64,000 nt of DNA from Streptomyces sp. cg36 (GTDB lineage: Bacteria; Actinomycetota; Actinomycetes; Streptomycetales; Streptomycetaceae), in contig NZ_CP163520.1 in assembly GCF_041080675.1 (NCBI RefSeq), positions 7,035,501 to 7,099,500 of the forward strand. Reading direction: 5' to 3'. The notes below the pieces were generated by a model, which searched no databases, was not told the origin of the DNA, and was given only the letters and a program-made list of their open reading frames with translations. The translations under genes and the position numbers were made by a program. Each line of letters opens with the position of its first letter. The stretch's first letter is position 1. Of this stretch, positions 17,451 through 25,892 are shown one piece after another.

Positions 17451-18176
17451 TCACTCGATCGAGTGAACGGATGTACTGGCGCTTGCCAGTTCGTCCGCCG
17501 GGACCCGGGCCGACATGAACCGGGTGGTCCGGCGCAGCCGGAAACCCAGCGACTCGTAGAGCCGGACCGCGTTGGTGTTCCGCGCCCCCGTGTGCAGGAA
17601 GGGGCGCTCGCCGCGGTCCTTGATGTTCGCCGCGACCGCCAGGATCAGACTGGTCGCGAGGCCCTGGCCGCGGAACGCGTCGTCGGTGCAGACCGCGCTG
17701 ATCTCGGTCCAGCCGGGCGGGTGCAGCCGCTCGCCCGCCATCGCCACCAGCACCCCGTCCCGGCGCACCCCCAGATAGGTGCCCAGTTCGACGGTGCGCG
17801 GCAGGAACGGGCCCGGCCGGGTCCGCTCCACCAGCGCCAGCATCTCCGGCACGTCGGCGGCCCCCAGCGGCACCGCCTCCGCGAACGGCGCCGCGGCCAC
17901 CCCGTCGTCCACCAGCTGGACGCCGTCCGCCTCGAACGTCAACTCCCAGCCGGGCGGCGGCAGATGGCTCATGCCCAGCAGCGGCACCTCGCCCCCGGGC
18001 CCGGCCAGTTCCGCCAGCTCCGCCCAGTCCTCGGGCCCCGGCTCGTCCGGGAGCGCCAGCCACGGCGTCACCTCGGGCGGATAGCGCAGGATGCGCCCGA
18101 ACCGCTCCGCGAAGTGGGCGTGCGGCCCGAGCAGCGACGTGCGCGCCGGGTTGTCCAGCGGGTGCGGTGCGCTCAT
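17451..18176 (-). CDS. GNAT-family N-acetyltransferase
   Basis: 241 residues. The C-terminal half is a GNAT fold of the FR47 kind: GVLVAMAGERL, then the acetyl-CoA loop RGQGLATSLIL, and ARNTNAVRLYESLGF. The N-terminal 100 residues are a variable substrate part. The start overlaps the stop of the oxidoreductase at 18173 by 4 bp (ATGA), so the two are co-translated. The acceptor substrate is unknown. Confidence 0.85.
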   Translation of the reverse strand: MSAPHPLDNPARTSLLGPHAHFAERFGRILRYPPEVTPWLALPDEPGPEDWAELAELAGPGGEVPLLGMSHLPPPGWELTFEADGVQLVDDGVAAAPFAEAVPLGAADVPEMLALVERTRPGPFLPRTVELGTYLGVRRDGVLVAMAGERLHPPGWTEISAVCTDDAFRGQGLATSLILAVAANIKDRGERPFLHTGARNTNAVRLYESLGFRLRRTTRFMSARVPADELASASTSVHSIE

Positions 18177-19093
18177 GTCGCCACCTCGATGACGACCTTG
18201 CCGCGCACATGCCCGGCCTCGACCGCGCGCAGCGCCTCGGCCGCCCGCTCCAGCGGATACGTGGCGGTGACGTACGGGCGCAGCGTCCCGTCCACCACCA
18301 GGCGGGCCACCGCGTCCAGCACCTCGACGGTGCGGGCCCGCCGGACCGGGGACGCGCCGAGCCGGGCCGCCGCGGCCGGGTCGGCCGCCGTGACCAGGCG
18401 CGCGGGATCCACGAGCGCGGCCACGGCCTCCAGCGCCGGGCCGCCCACGAGGTCCAGGGCCGCGTCGACACCCGCGGGCGCCGCGGCCCGTACGCGCTCG
18501 GCCAGTCCCTCCTCGCCGGAGGGCACGTGGACCGCGCCCAGCTCCTCCACGAACTCCTTCTTGGCCGCGCTCGCGGTGCCCACCACCCGCACCCCGAGCG
18601 AGCGCGCGATCTGGGCGGCGGCCACACCGACCCCGCCGCCCACACCGTTGATCAGCAGGGTCGCTCCGGCGGGCAGCGCCAGCTGGCGCACCGCGTCATG
18701 GGCGGTCGCCGCCGCGACCGGCAGGGTCGCCGCGTCCGTGAACGCCAGCGCGTCCGGCTTGCGGGCGGCCAGGGACACCGGCAGCAGTGCGTACTGCGCG
18801 TAACCGCCACCCACCGGATTGCCGAAGACCGCCTCCCCGGCGGCGAACCCCGTGACACCGGGGCCCGGCTCCGCCACGACGCCGGCGATCTCGCTGCCGA
18901 AGACGGCCGGGAACTCCGCCTCGGCCGCCCCCGGCCTGCGAAGACCATTGCGCAGCTTCCAGTCGACCGGGTTGACACCGGCGGCCCGGACCTCGACCAG
19001 CAGCTCACCGGGGCCCGGCACGGGCCGGTCCACCTCGATGAACGCCTCGGTCCCGGGCCCGCCGTGCCGGGTGTACGCGTACGCCTTGGGCAT
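18173..19093 (-). CDS. NADPH:quinone-reductase-like MDR oxidoreductase
   Basis: 306 residues. Medium-chain dehydrogenase/reductase without the zinc cysteines: GroES-like N-terminus (AYAYTRHGGPG, VDWKLRNGLRR, FGSEIAGVVAEPG) and a Rossmann domain with NGVGGGVGVAAAQIARSLG. Members reduce quinones or enones with NADPH. First gene of a two-gene unit with the acetyltransferase. Confidence 0.88.
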   Translation of the reverse strand: MPKAYAYTRHGGPGTEAFIEVDRPVPGPGELLVEVRAAGVNPVDWKLRNGLRRPGAAEAEFPAVFGSEIAGVVAEPGPGVTGFAAGEAVFGNPVGGGYAQYALLPVSLAARKPDALAFTDAATLPVAAATAHDAVRQLALPAGATLLINGVGGGVGVAAAQIARSLGVRVVGTASAAKKEFVEELGAVHVPSGEEGLAERVRAAAPAGVDAALDLVGGPALEAVAALVDPARLVTAADPAAAARLGASPVRRARTVEVLDAVARLVVDGTLRPYVTATYPLERAAEALRAVEAGHVRGKVVIEVAT

Positions 19094-19219
19094 CTGCTGT
19101 CTCCTCGCTCTCTCAGCAGCTCCAAGGTCCGGGCACGCGACGCTATTCCCGGGCGTGCACTCTGTTCACGAGGCTGCAACGCTCGGCTTCCGTGCAGGTC
19201 AGCGCGGTGCGAGGTGCGT

Positions 19220-19609
19220 TCAGCACGGGGAGACGTCTCCGTCCGCCTGCAGGTAGGCGGCGCTGGCCCAGCCGCGGGCGCCGCTCAGCCAGTACCACCA
19301 AGAGGTCCCGTTGACGTCGGAACCCCACGTCCTGCACTCGATCCGGTCCTGGCTCCCCGGGCTCAGACTGACGACCACGCCCGCGTTCAGGCTCGGGTTG
19401 TCCCGGACGTTCAGCTCGATCCGGGAGGTCACCGTGCCCCACACGCCGTCGCGGCCGTGGTGGTCCCAGTGGTCCGAGTGGTCCCAGCGGTTGCCGTGGC
19501 CGTCGTCGTGTGCCGGGGCCGCCGCCGCGGTGGCGGCGAAGCCGCCCACGGCGAGACCGCACGACAGCAGGGCCGCGGCGGTCGCTCGACGTATCCGTCC
19601 GGTGCGCAT
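19220..19609 (-). CDS. small secreted SH3-like domain protein
   Basis: 129 residues from ATG 19609, which has AAAGGAG upstream; an ATG 48 bp earlier has none. Signal peptide of about 32 residues ending AAAAP, a His/Asp-rich stretch (HDDGHGNRWDHSDHWDHHG), then a bacterial SH3-like domain (LNVRDNPSLNAGVVVSL, WWYWLSGARGWASAAYL). SH3b modules bind cell-wall peptides; the His/Asp stretch could bind metal. No partner gene is evident nearby. Confidence 0.8.
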   Translation of the reverse strand: MRTGRIRRATAAALLSCGLAVGGFAATAAAAPAHDDGHGNRWDHSDHWDHHGRDGVWGTVTSRIELNVRDNPSLNAGVVVSLSPGSQDRIECRTWGSDVNGTSWWYWLSGARGWASAAYLQADGDVSPC

Positions 19610-19691
19610 ACCGGCTCCTTTCGTCGCTCCCGCCCCTGTGCGTCCCTTCCATGACACACCCGGTCCGCCCCGGACGCGATGTCGAGCGGCC

Positions 19692-20480
19692 TCACAGGCC
19701 CGAGAGCCGGGCCGCCTCCCGGAAGACGTCGGCCAGCATCGCGCGCGTCAGCCGTCCGGTCGCGGTGTTGCGCCGACTCGGGTGGTAGCAGCCCAGCACG
19801 TTCAGCGGGCCGCGCCCGTCCGCCGCGCCCGCCAGCGTCACCCGGACCGCGTGCCCGAACTTCGGCCGGGGGCGCGGCACGCTCCAGCCCGCGCTCTCCA
19901 GCACCGGGAACAGCGCCTGCCAGCCGAACGCGCCGAGCACCACGACCGTGCGCAACCCCGGTCCCAGCAGGCCGAGTTCGGCCGCCAGCCACGGGCGGCA
20001 GGTGTCGCGCTCCAGCGGCGTCGGCCTGTTCTGCGGCGGCGCGCAGCGCACCGGCGCTGCCATCCGTACGCCCCGCAGCCGCATCCCGTCACCGGCGTGC
20101 GCCGACTCCGGGCGGGAGGCGATACCCACCTCGTGCAGCACGGCGAACAGGACGTCGCCGGAAGGGTCGCCGGTGAACATCCGGCCGGTGCGGTTGGCGC
20201 CGTGCGCGGCCGGGGCCAGGCCCACGATCGCGAGGGCCGCGTCGGAGGGGCCGAAGCCGGGCACCGGACGCCCCCAGTACTCCTCGTCCCGGAAGGCGGC
20301 CCGCTTGACCGCCGCGACCTCCTCGCGCCAGGCCACCAGCCTGGGGCAGGCACGGCACTCCACCACCTCGGCGTCGAGTCCGGCGAGGGTGCGGCAGGCG
20401 GGCGCCCGGTGCGCGGGGAAGCCGGGATCCTCCGGATCCGCGCTCCCCGCCGCCCGCGCTGCCCGGCGCGTCTTGTCCAT
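19692..20480 (-). CDS. uracil-DNA glycosylase, family 5 (UDGb type)
   Basis: 262 residues. The water-activating motif region GLAPAAHGANRTGRMFTGD and the C-terminal CYHPSRRNTATG are those of family-5 uracil glycosylases; cysteines such as CRACP suggest the usual iron-sulfur cluster. It removes uracil (and in the family also hypoxanthine) from DNA. The gene stands alone; its stop lies 82 bp from the SH3 protein start. Confidence 0.88.
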   Translation of the reverse strand: MDKTRRAARAAGSADPEDPGFPAHRAPACRTLAGLDAEVVECRACPRLVAWREEVAAVKRAAFRDEEYWGRPVPGFGPSDAALAIVGLAPAAHGANRTGRMFTGDPSGDVLFAVLHEVGIASRPESAHAGDGMRLRGVRMAAPVRCAPPQNRPTPLERDTCRPWLAAELGLLGPGLRTVVVLGAFGWQALFPVLESAGWSVPRPRPKFGHAVRVTLAGAADGRGPLNVLGCYHPSRRNTATGRLTRAMLADVFREAARLSGL

Positions 20481-20774
20481 GCCCTCACGCTAGGCGCGCC
20501 GGACCCGCTCCGCTCCCTCTGCCATGCATACAGAACAGCCAAAAAGGGGAGTGACAACCGGCCGAAATATTTCTCCCGCGCGGGCCGAGGCGTACGGAGG
20601 GCGGTTCGGGGGCCTTCCGTTTGCGCTGGCGGACGCCCGTAGACGGCGGCCCGCCCGGCGGGGAGGGGGCCGGAGACGGGTGCAGATGCCGTTGGCAGGT
20701 ACCGGGGGCCTCCTGCGCCCCGCCCCGGTCCGCACTACTGTGAAAGTCCGGCTGCCGGGGAGTGTGGTTGGGAC
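20481..20774. other. divergent intergenic region before the response regulator
   Basis: It separates the minus-strand glycosylase from the plus-strand response regulator. A TACTGTGAAAG at about 20734-20745 could be a -10 region for the latter. A short open frame starting at 20524 has poor codon use and no ribosome site, so I see no gene here. Confidence 0.4.
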
Positions 20775-21281
20775 GTGGACGGTTCGTGGAAGATCCTTGT
20801 GGTGGACGACCGTGAGGACAACCTCTTCGCGATGGAGAGCTTGTTGCGTCCCGTGGGCCGGCCGATCGTCTGCGCCCGCAGCGGTGACGAGGCGCTGAAG
20901 ACCGTGCTGCGCGGCGGCATAGCGGTGATCCTGCTCGACGTGCTGATGCCGAAGATGGACGGCCTGGAGGTCGTCGACTACCTCCGGCGGCTGGACCACA
21001 CCCGCTGTCTGCCGGTCGTCCTGGTCACCGGCATCGGCCGGGACGACGACCTGGCGGCCCGCGCCTACCGGCTGGGCGTCGCGGACTTCCTGGTGAAGCC
21101 GGTGGACCCCTGGGCCCTGCGCTCCAAGATCCGGGCCCTGGCCGACCTCTATGTGGAGAACCAGACCCTGCGGCGCCGCCTCGACGCGCTGGGGGCGCCG
21201 CTGCCGTCGGTGTCCAGGGTGCCGTCGCAGGCCCATCGGCCGCCGGTGCGGGCGATACGGGTGACGGACGACAGACGTTGA
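20775..21281 (+). CDS. single-domain response regulator (receiver only)
   Basis: 168 residues from GTG 20775. Residues 5-120 are a CheY-like receiver: acidic pair VVDDREDN, phosphoacceptor D55 in LLDVLMPKMDG, and the conserved lysine in DFLVKPVDP. The last 45 residues start with a short helix (SKIRALADLYVENQTLRRRL) and end in a basic, Pro-rich tail, with no DNA-binding domain. Such proteins act by binding partners. No kinase is adjacent, so it is an orphan. Confidence 0.88.
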   Translation: MDGSWKILVVDDREDNLFAMESLLRPVGRPIVCARSGDEALKTVLRGGIAVILLDVLMPKMDGLEVVDYLRRLDHTRCLPVVLVTGIGRDDDLAARAYRLGVADFLVKPVDPWALRSKIRALADLYVENQTLRRRLDALGAPLPSVSRVPSQAHRPPVRAIRVTDDRR

Positions 21282-21287
21282 AATCTG

Positions 21288-21371
21288 TCGTCCGTCACCT
21301 CTCGTCCGTCACCTCTCGTCCGTCACCTCTCCTCTGTCAGTTCTCATCCGTCAGTTCTCATCTGTCACTTC
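21288..21371. repeat. 14-bp tandem repeat, six copies
   Basis: Three exact TCGTCCGTCACCTC units (21288-21329) are followed by three diverged units (TCCTCTGTCAGTTC and relatives) to 21371. The array fills the gap between the response regulator stop and the convergent cysteine desulfurase stop. The response regulator's last codons (GTGACGGACGACAGA) are a partial inverted match, so a hairpin with the array is possible. Confidence 0.85.
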
Positions 21372-21390
21372 AACGGTCACGTCATGGATG

Positions 21391-22830
21391 TCAGCCGGCC
21401 GTCTGCCGCAACTGCCGTAGCGAAGCCACCAGTTGATCGACCTCCTCCGAGGTGTTGTACATCGCCAGCGAGGCACGCGCAGCCGACTCCAGCCCGTAGT
21501 GGGCGAGCGCCGGCTGGGCGCAGTGGTGCCCGGCGCGGATGGCGATGCCGTCCCGGTCCAGCCAGTCCGCGACCGTCGCCGGGTCGAACCCCGCCAGGGT
21601 GAACGTCAGCACCGCGATCCGGTCGGGCGCGGCGCCTATCAGGTCCAGCCCGGGGACCGTGGCGAGGGCCTGCTGGGCGTAGCGCAGCAGCCCTTCCTCG
21701 TAGGCGGCGACGGCGTCGCGGTCGAAGGAGCCGAGCCAGTCGAGCGCCGCGAGCAGCCCGATCACCCCGCCGATGTTGCCGGTGCCGGCCTCCAGGCGGT
21801 GCGGGACCGGGGCGAACGTCGTCCGGCCGAAGTCCACCGACTCGATCATGTTGCCGCCGCCCTGCCAGGGCCGCATCGACTCCAGGACCTCCGGCTTGGC
21901 GTACAGGGCGCCGATGCCAGTGGGGGCGAACAGCTTGTGCCCGGAGAACGCGTAGAAGTCCGCGTCCAGATCCGTCACGTCGACCGGGAAGTGGGCGACC
22001 GACTGCGCGCCGTCCACCAGCACCTTCGCCCCGTAACGGTGCGCGAGCGCGGTCATCTCCCGCACCGGCGGGACCGTGCCCAGCACATTGGAGGCGTGGC
22101 TGAGCGCGACCAGCTGGGTCCGGGAGGAAAGCAGGTCCCCGTACGAGAACTGGTCGATCTCCCCCTCCGGCGTCAGCGGCACCGGGACCACCCGCGCCCC
22201 GGTCTCCTTGGCGATCAGCTGCCAGGGGACGATGTTGGAGTGGTGTTCGAGGACGGGCACCAGGATGTCGTCCCCGGGGCCCAGGTTGTCGCGGCCCCAG
22301 CTCTGGGCGACCAGGTTGACCGCCTCGGTGGTGCCGCGCGTGAAGACGATGCTCTCGGGGGCGGGCGCCCCCAGGAACGCGGCGACCGCCGCGCGCCCCG
22401 CCTCGTACGCCTCGGTGGCCTCGCGCGCCATGGTGTGCGCGCCCCGGTGGATGTTGGAGTTGGCGGCGCTGTAGTACGCGGCGAGCGCCTCGATGACCTG
22501 GCGCGGCTTCTGGGTGGTGGCCCCGTTGTCCAGCCACACCAGCGGGCGGCCGTTGACCGTCCGGTGCAGGATCGGGAAGTCCTGGCGGGCCGTCTCCGCC
22601 GAGTACGCCCCCGGCACTGCGGGCCGCCCGGGCAGTCCGGGCTGCTCCGGCACGAGGGGCTGGCCGGGGGTCGGGACGGAGACGCCGGGCGGCGGGGGAG
22701 CGGCGGCCGGGGAGGCGGTGGCGGTGACCGGCGGCGCCGGGGGCGGGGGCGGGGGCGCGGCGGCCGGGGGAGCCGGCGGCGCCGACCGGTCCGGCTGGAG
22801 CCCGAGCCGGGTGAGGTCAGGAATAGTCAT
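21391..22830 (-). CDS. encapsulin cargo cysteine desulfurase (SufS type)
   Basis: 479 residues. Residues 79-479 are a class-V PLP aminotransferase fold of the SufS group: PLP lysine K299 in SGHKLFAPTG and persulfide cysteine C437 in RAGHHCAQP. Residues 1-78 are a disordered tail, with MTIPDLTRLGL followed by a run rich in Pro and Ala; desulfurase cargo of family-2 encapsulins is known to be loaded through such a tail. The start overlaps the shell gene's end by 14 bp, so synthesis of cargo and shell is coupled. It frees sulfur from cysteine inside the shell; sulfur storage has been reported for related systems. Confidence 0.92.
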   Translation of the reverse strand: MTIPDLTRLGLQPDRSAPPAPPAAAPPPPPPAPPVTATASPAAAPPPPGVSVPTPGQPLVPEQPGLPGRPAVPGAYSAETARQDFPILHRTVNGRPLVWLDNGATTQKPRQVIEALAAYYSAANSNIHRGAHTMAREATEAYEAGRAAVAAFLGAPAPESIVFTRGTTEAVNLVAQSWGRDNLGPGDDILVPVLEHHSNIVPWQLIAKETGARVVPVPLTPEGEIDQFSYGDLLSSRTQLVALSHASNVLGTVPPVREMTALAHRYGAKVLVDGAQSVAHFPVDVTDLDADFYAFSGHKLFAPTGIGALYAKPEVLESMRPWQGGGNMIESVDFGRTTFAPVPHRLEAGTGNIGGVIGLLAALDWLGSFDRDAVAAYEEGLLRYAQQALATVPGLDLIGAAPDRIAVLTFTLAGFDPATVADWLDRDGIAIRAGHHCAQPALAHYGLESAARASLAMYNTSEEVDQLVASLRQLRQTAG

Positions 22831-24202
22831 GGTAGTTGGACACCTCGACGTTCTGGAGCACGGCGACGGCGTCCTCGACCAGGACAGCCGTGTTGAAGTA
22901 CGCGGTCATCAGGTACGAGGTGATGCCCTTCTGGTCCGTGCCCATGTCCCGCATCGCCAGGCCGGGTTCGACCTCGTCCTGGATCTTCGCCGGGCGCAGG
23001 CCCACCACGCCCTGCTCGGCCTCGCCCGTCCGCATCAGCAGGATCTCGGTGGTCCCGGTGCCGACGCCGCCCGCGAAGCGCACCTTGTCGGAGGGGAGCA
23101 GCGGGACCCCGCGCCAGGTGAGCAGCGGGCTGCCGAACCGGCTGTCGGTGACCGGGGGCACGCCCCGCCGGGTACATTCCCGGCCGAACGCGGCGATCGC
23201 CCGGGGGTGGGCCAGGAAGTAGGCGGGCTGCTTCCAGACCTTGGCGAGCAGCTCGTCGAGGTCGTCCGGGGTGGGCGAGCCGGTGCGCGACTGGACGCGC
23301 TGGCCCGCCGGGACGTTGTTGAAGAGGCCGAACTCCGGATGGTTGAGCAGCGCCGCCTCCTGCCGCTCGCGCAGCGCCTGGACGGTCAGGTTGGACTGGG
23401 CCCGGGTCTGGTCGATGGGGCCGTTGTAGAGGTCGGCCACCCGGGTGTGCACGCGCAGCACGGTCTGCGCGAGCGTCATGTGGTACTCGCGCGGCGCGTC
23501 CTCGTAGTCGACGAAGGTGCCCGGCAGGTCCGGTTCGCCGACGTGGCCGGAGGCGAGGTCCACCGGCACCTCGGCACCCGGCACCATGTGGTTCCCGGCC
23601 GCGAAGTCGTCCATCGCCGCCCGCACGCCCGCGTCGCGGTCGGTCAGGGCGGCCAGCGCCGAGCGCTCGGCGACCAGCGCGACGCCGGGCGTGAGCGCCT
23701 GCACGCGGTAGGGCATCGGCTCGGAGCGGGTCCAGGCGGCGAGGTCGAAGAACTGGCCGTCGCCGATGACTTCGAGCAGCGCCTCCTCGCCGTAGCGGCC
23801 GGTCATGCGCTTCTCGGCCCGGCCGCGCACGATCACCCACAGCCGGTCGGCCGGGTCGCCGCTCTGCACCAGCACCTGTCCGGCCTCGAAGGTCACTTCG
23901 CTGAAGGCACCGCCCAGTTCGGTGAGGAGCGCGTCGTCGGCGTCGCGGAGGTAGGGCAGTTCGCGCAGGTCGCCGGGGACGACGTGGTGGGTGCCGTCGT
24001 TGTCGGCGAAGGTGGTGATCCGGTCGTCGCCCAGGACGAAGGTCCGGCGGCGGTTGACCCGGTAGACGCCCGACTCGACGTCGACCCAGGGCAGCGCCCG
24101 CAGGAGGTAGCGCGGGGTGATGCCGCGCATCTGCGGGGTGGTCTTGGTGGCGTTCGCGAGTTGCCGTGCCGCATCCGGGCCGAGAGACATCCGGTCGTTC
24201 AC
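22817..24202 (-). CDS. family-2 encapsulin shell protein with cyclic-nucleotide-binding-like domain
   Basis: 461 residues from GTG 24202, which follows GAGGAGG by 5 nt; an ATG at 24343 has no site. The N-terminal arm (TPRYLLRALPWVDVESGVYRV) and the later part (about 210-461, with FHxT-like TLAQTVLRVHTRVADLYNGP and FAGGVGTGTTEILLMRTGE) are those of HK97-fold family-2 encapsulins. Residues about 85-200 are a cNMP-binding-like fold (FEAGQVLVQSGDPADRLWVI, then IGDGQFFDLAAW), the mark of family 2B. The protein self-assembles into a cage around the desulfurase encoded next. No ligand for the cNMP domain can be named. Confidence 0.92.
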   Translation of the reverse strand: MNDRMSLGPDAARQLANATKTTPQMRGITPRYLLRALPWVDVESGVYRVNRRRTFVLGDDRITTFADNDGTHHVVPGDLRELPYLRDADDALLTELGGAFSEVTFEAGQVLVQSGDPADRLWVIVRGRAEKRMTGRYGEEALLEVIGDGQFFDLAAWTRSEPMPYRVQALTPGVALVAERSALAALTDRDAGVRAAMDDFAAGNHMVPGAEVPVDLASGHVGEPDLPGTFVDYEDAPREYHMTLAQTVLRVHTRVADLYNGPIDQTRAQSNLTVQALRERQEAALLNHPEFGLFNNVPAGQRVQSRTGSPTPDDLDELLAKVWKQPAYFLAHPRAIAAFGRECTRRGVPPVTDSRFGSPLLTWRGVPLLPSDKVRFAGGVGTGTTEILLMRTGEAEQGVVGLRPAKIQDEVEPGLAMRDMGTDQKGITSYLMTAYFNTAVLVEDAVAVLQNVEVSNYHDYS

Positions 24203-24529
24203 AGGAACCTCCTCGAAGACATGCGTGACAGCCGCCGCAGCGAATGCCGCACAGGAACGAGGACCGATCGTCGGCTCGGCCGGGGGGAGCCCACAAGACG
24301 TCAATTGCCGGGGGGATGGGACGACCGGCCTGAACTCATCCATTCAAGCAATATTCGACTGGAATGGAAGTGGTCATTCTGTCGCCGTTCCACCTGGTGA
24401 AACCGGACCGGGCGCGACCGGGAGTCTTTTCCGGGTTTTATTGAAAGTAATTCAACTCGCCCGGAAAAGGCGCGATATGACCCAATGGTGAGGCTATGGG
24501 CTCCTGAAAGAGCCTCTTATGGTGGCCAA
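24203..24529. other. intergenic region upstream of the encapsulin operon
   Basis: Both flanking genes run leftwards, so this holds the encapsulin promoter and the esterase terminator. TTGACG is present on the minus strand at 24304-24299, but no good -10 box follows. The right half (24355-24480) is AT-richer than its surroundings. A hairpin at 24490-24516 is listed separately. Confidence 0.4.
24490..24516 (-). terminator. possible terminator of the esterase gene
   Basis: Two alternative stems are possible: GAGGCT (24490-24495) with AGCCTC (24511-24516), or GGCTC (24499-24503) with GAGCC (24510-24514). It lies 14 bp past the esterase stop. Stems are short, so this is weak. Confidence 0.35.
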
Positions 24530-25705
24530 TTACGGAGTGGGGGATCCCCAGCCGTTGGGGCATTCGGAGGGAGTTGCTCCGTAGACGAGTGCCACAAAGT
24601 CCTTGAGTTCTTCGGTCCAGTACCGGTAGTCGTGTTCCCCGGATCCGGTGCAGTAGCGGTGCGCGGTGGAGCGGCTGTCGAGGTCCTCGTGGAGCGATCG
24701 GTTCCAGCCGTGGATGTCGGTCTCCCCGGCCCCGCCCGCGCCGCCCGCGTACAGCGCCAGCTTCCCGGCGTACTCCCGGTACGCGTCCGTCAGCGCGAGG
24801 CTCACCGGGTTGACCGAGGGCCAGCCCGCCCGGGGGCCGAACACCGTCTCCATCCGGTGGAGCGTGTCGCCCGAGACGCGGTACCAGGGGTTGAGCAGCC
24901 CGGTCCAGCCGATCGCCGCGCCCGCCTGCCACATGGAGTCCGCGATGGTCCGCTGGGCGCCCGCCTGGTAGACGCCGGTGCCGCCGGAGAACGCGCCGAC
25001 CGCCGAGAACAGCTCCGGATGGCGCCCGGCGTAGCGCAGGGCCCCGTAGCCGCCCATCGAGGCCCCGGCCACCGCCCGGCCGGAACGGTCCTTGACGGTG
25101 AGGAAGTTGTCGTCGATCCACGGCAGCAGCTGCTCGATGTGGAAGGTCTCCCACTGCGGGGCGAAGCGGCCGTCCGTCTGCCCGGCCCAGTCGCTGTACC
25201 AGCCCGCCCGGCCGCCCTCGGGCATCACCGCGATCCCCGGGAACGCCGACCCGGCCAGCGTCGCCGCCAGGTTCCCGGAGCCGCCCTGCGACCACTGCCG
25301 GAAGTCACCGCCGCCGCCGTGCAGCAGATAGAGCACGGGGTACGGGACCGGCGCGTCGGCGCGGTAGTCGGCGGGCAGGAAGATCCGCACGGTGACCGGC
25401 ACCCGTACCGGGCTGATCAGCGGGGTGCCCCCGCGCGGGGCGAAGACGGCCCCGGTGGTGAAGGTCGCGTCGGCCATCCGGCCCGCGGAACCGGCCACCG
25501 GGGCCCAGTTGACGAGGGTCAGTCCGTGCGAGTCGGGGTGCGGCAGCGCGGGCAGGGCGGCGCTCGCGCCGGGCGTGCGCGCCCCGGCGGGTACGGTCGC
25601 GGCCCAGGCGCTCGCGGCGGCGCCGGCGGCCGGGGCGCCGACGGTGAGCGCGGCCGTCGCCGCGAGCGCCGCGACGGCTCTGGCCAGTAAGGAAGTCCGT
25701 GCCAT
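24530..25705 (-). CDS. secreted esterase of the antigen-85/esterase D alpha/beta-hydrolase group
   Basis: 391 residues from ATG 25705 (GAGGGGG upstream); the open frame continues to 25999 without a start signal. Residues 1-35 are a Sec signal. The hydrolase fold runs from about 100: PVLYLLHGGGGDFRQW (oxyanion loop), nucleophile S216 in GASMGGYG, and a late GEHDYRYW that supplies the catalytic histidine. Relatives include mycolyltransferase-like esterases and feruloyl esterases. No substrate can be named from the context. Confidence 0.85.
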   Translation of the reverse strand: MARTSLLARAVAALAATAALTVGAPAAGAAASAWAATVPAGARTPGASAALPALPHPDSHGLTLVNWAPVAGSAGRMADATFTTGAVFAPRGGTPLISPVRVPVTVRIFLPADYRADAPVPYPVLYLLHGGGGDFRQWSQGGSGNLAATLAGSAFPGIAVMPEGGRAGWYSDWAGQTDGRFAPQWETFHIEQLLPWIDDNFLTVKDRSGRAVAGASMGGYGALRYAGRHPELFSAVGAFSGGTGVYQAGAQRTIADSMWQAGAAIGWTGLLNPWYRVSGDTLHRMETVFGPRAGWPSVNPVSLALTDAYREYAGKLALYAGGAGGAGETDIHGWNRSLHEDLDSRSTAHRYCTGSGEHDYRYWTEELKDFVALVYGATPSECPNGWGSPTP

Positions 25706-25892
25706 GAAGTCCCCCTCGATGACGGGCCCGCAATGGGCGTGACCACGGTGGCGCGTGTATAGCACGGGGTATTCCGCACGGAACAGGACAGGTGACGGAT
25801 GTGATGTGCGGGACCGCCGCTTGGGCATGGGGCGGGAGCGGTACTGTGCGCGCACCGCCATTTCGGCGGTGCGGCAACAGTGGAGGAAATCC

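Noticed and set aside
17452..17465. CACTCGATCGAGTG, a perfect 14-bp palindrome
   Set aside because: It overlaps the last codons and stop of the acetyltransferase and lies about 115 bp from the STAS start; nothing else supports an operator.
20524..20898. Plus-strand open frame of 124 residues before the response regulator
   Set aside because: No ribosome site, codon use unlike neighbours, and it runs into the regulator in another frame.
23570..23597. Minus-strand GGGAACC-N16-CGAGG resembling the ECF promoters
   Set aside because: It lies inside the encapsulin coding sequence (residues NHMVPGAEV), has CGAG instead of CGAC, and no gene follows.
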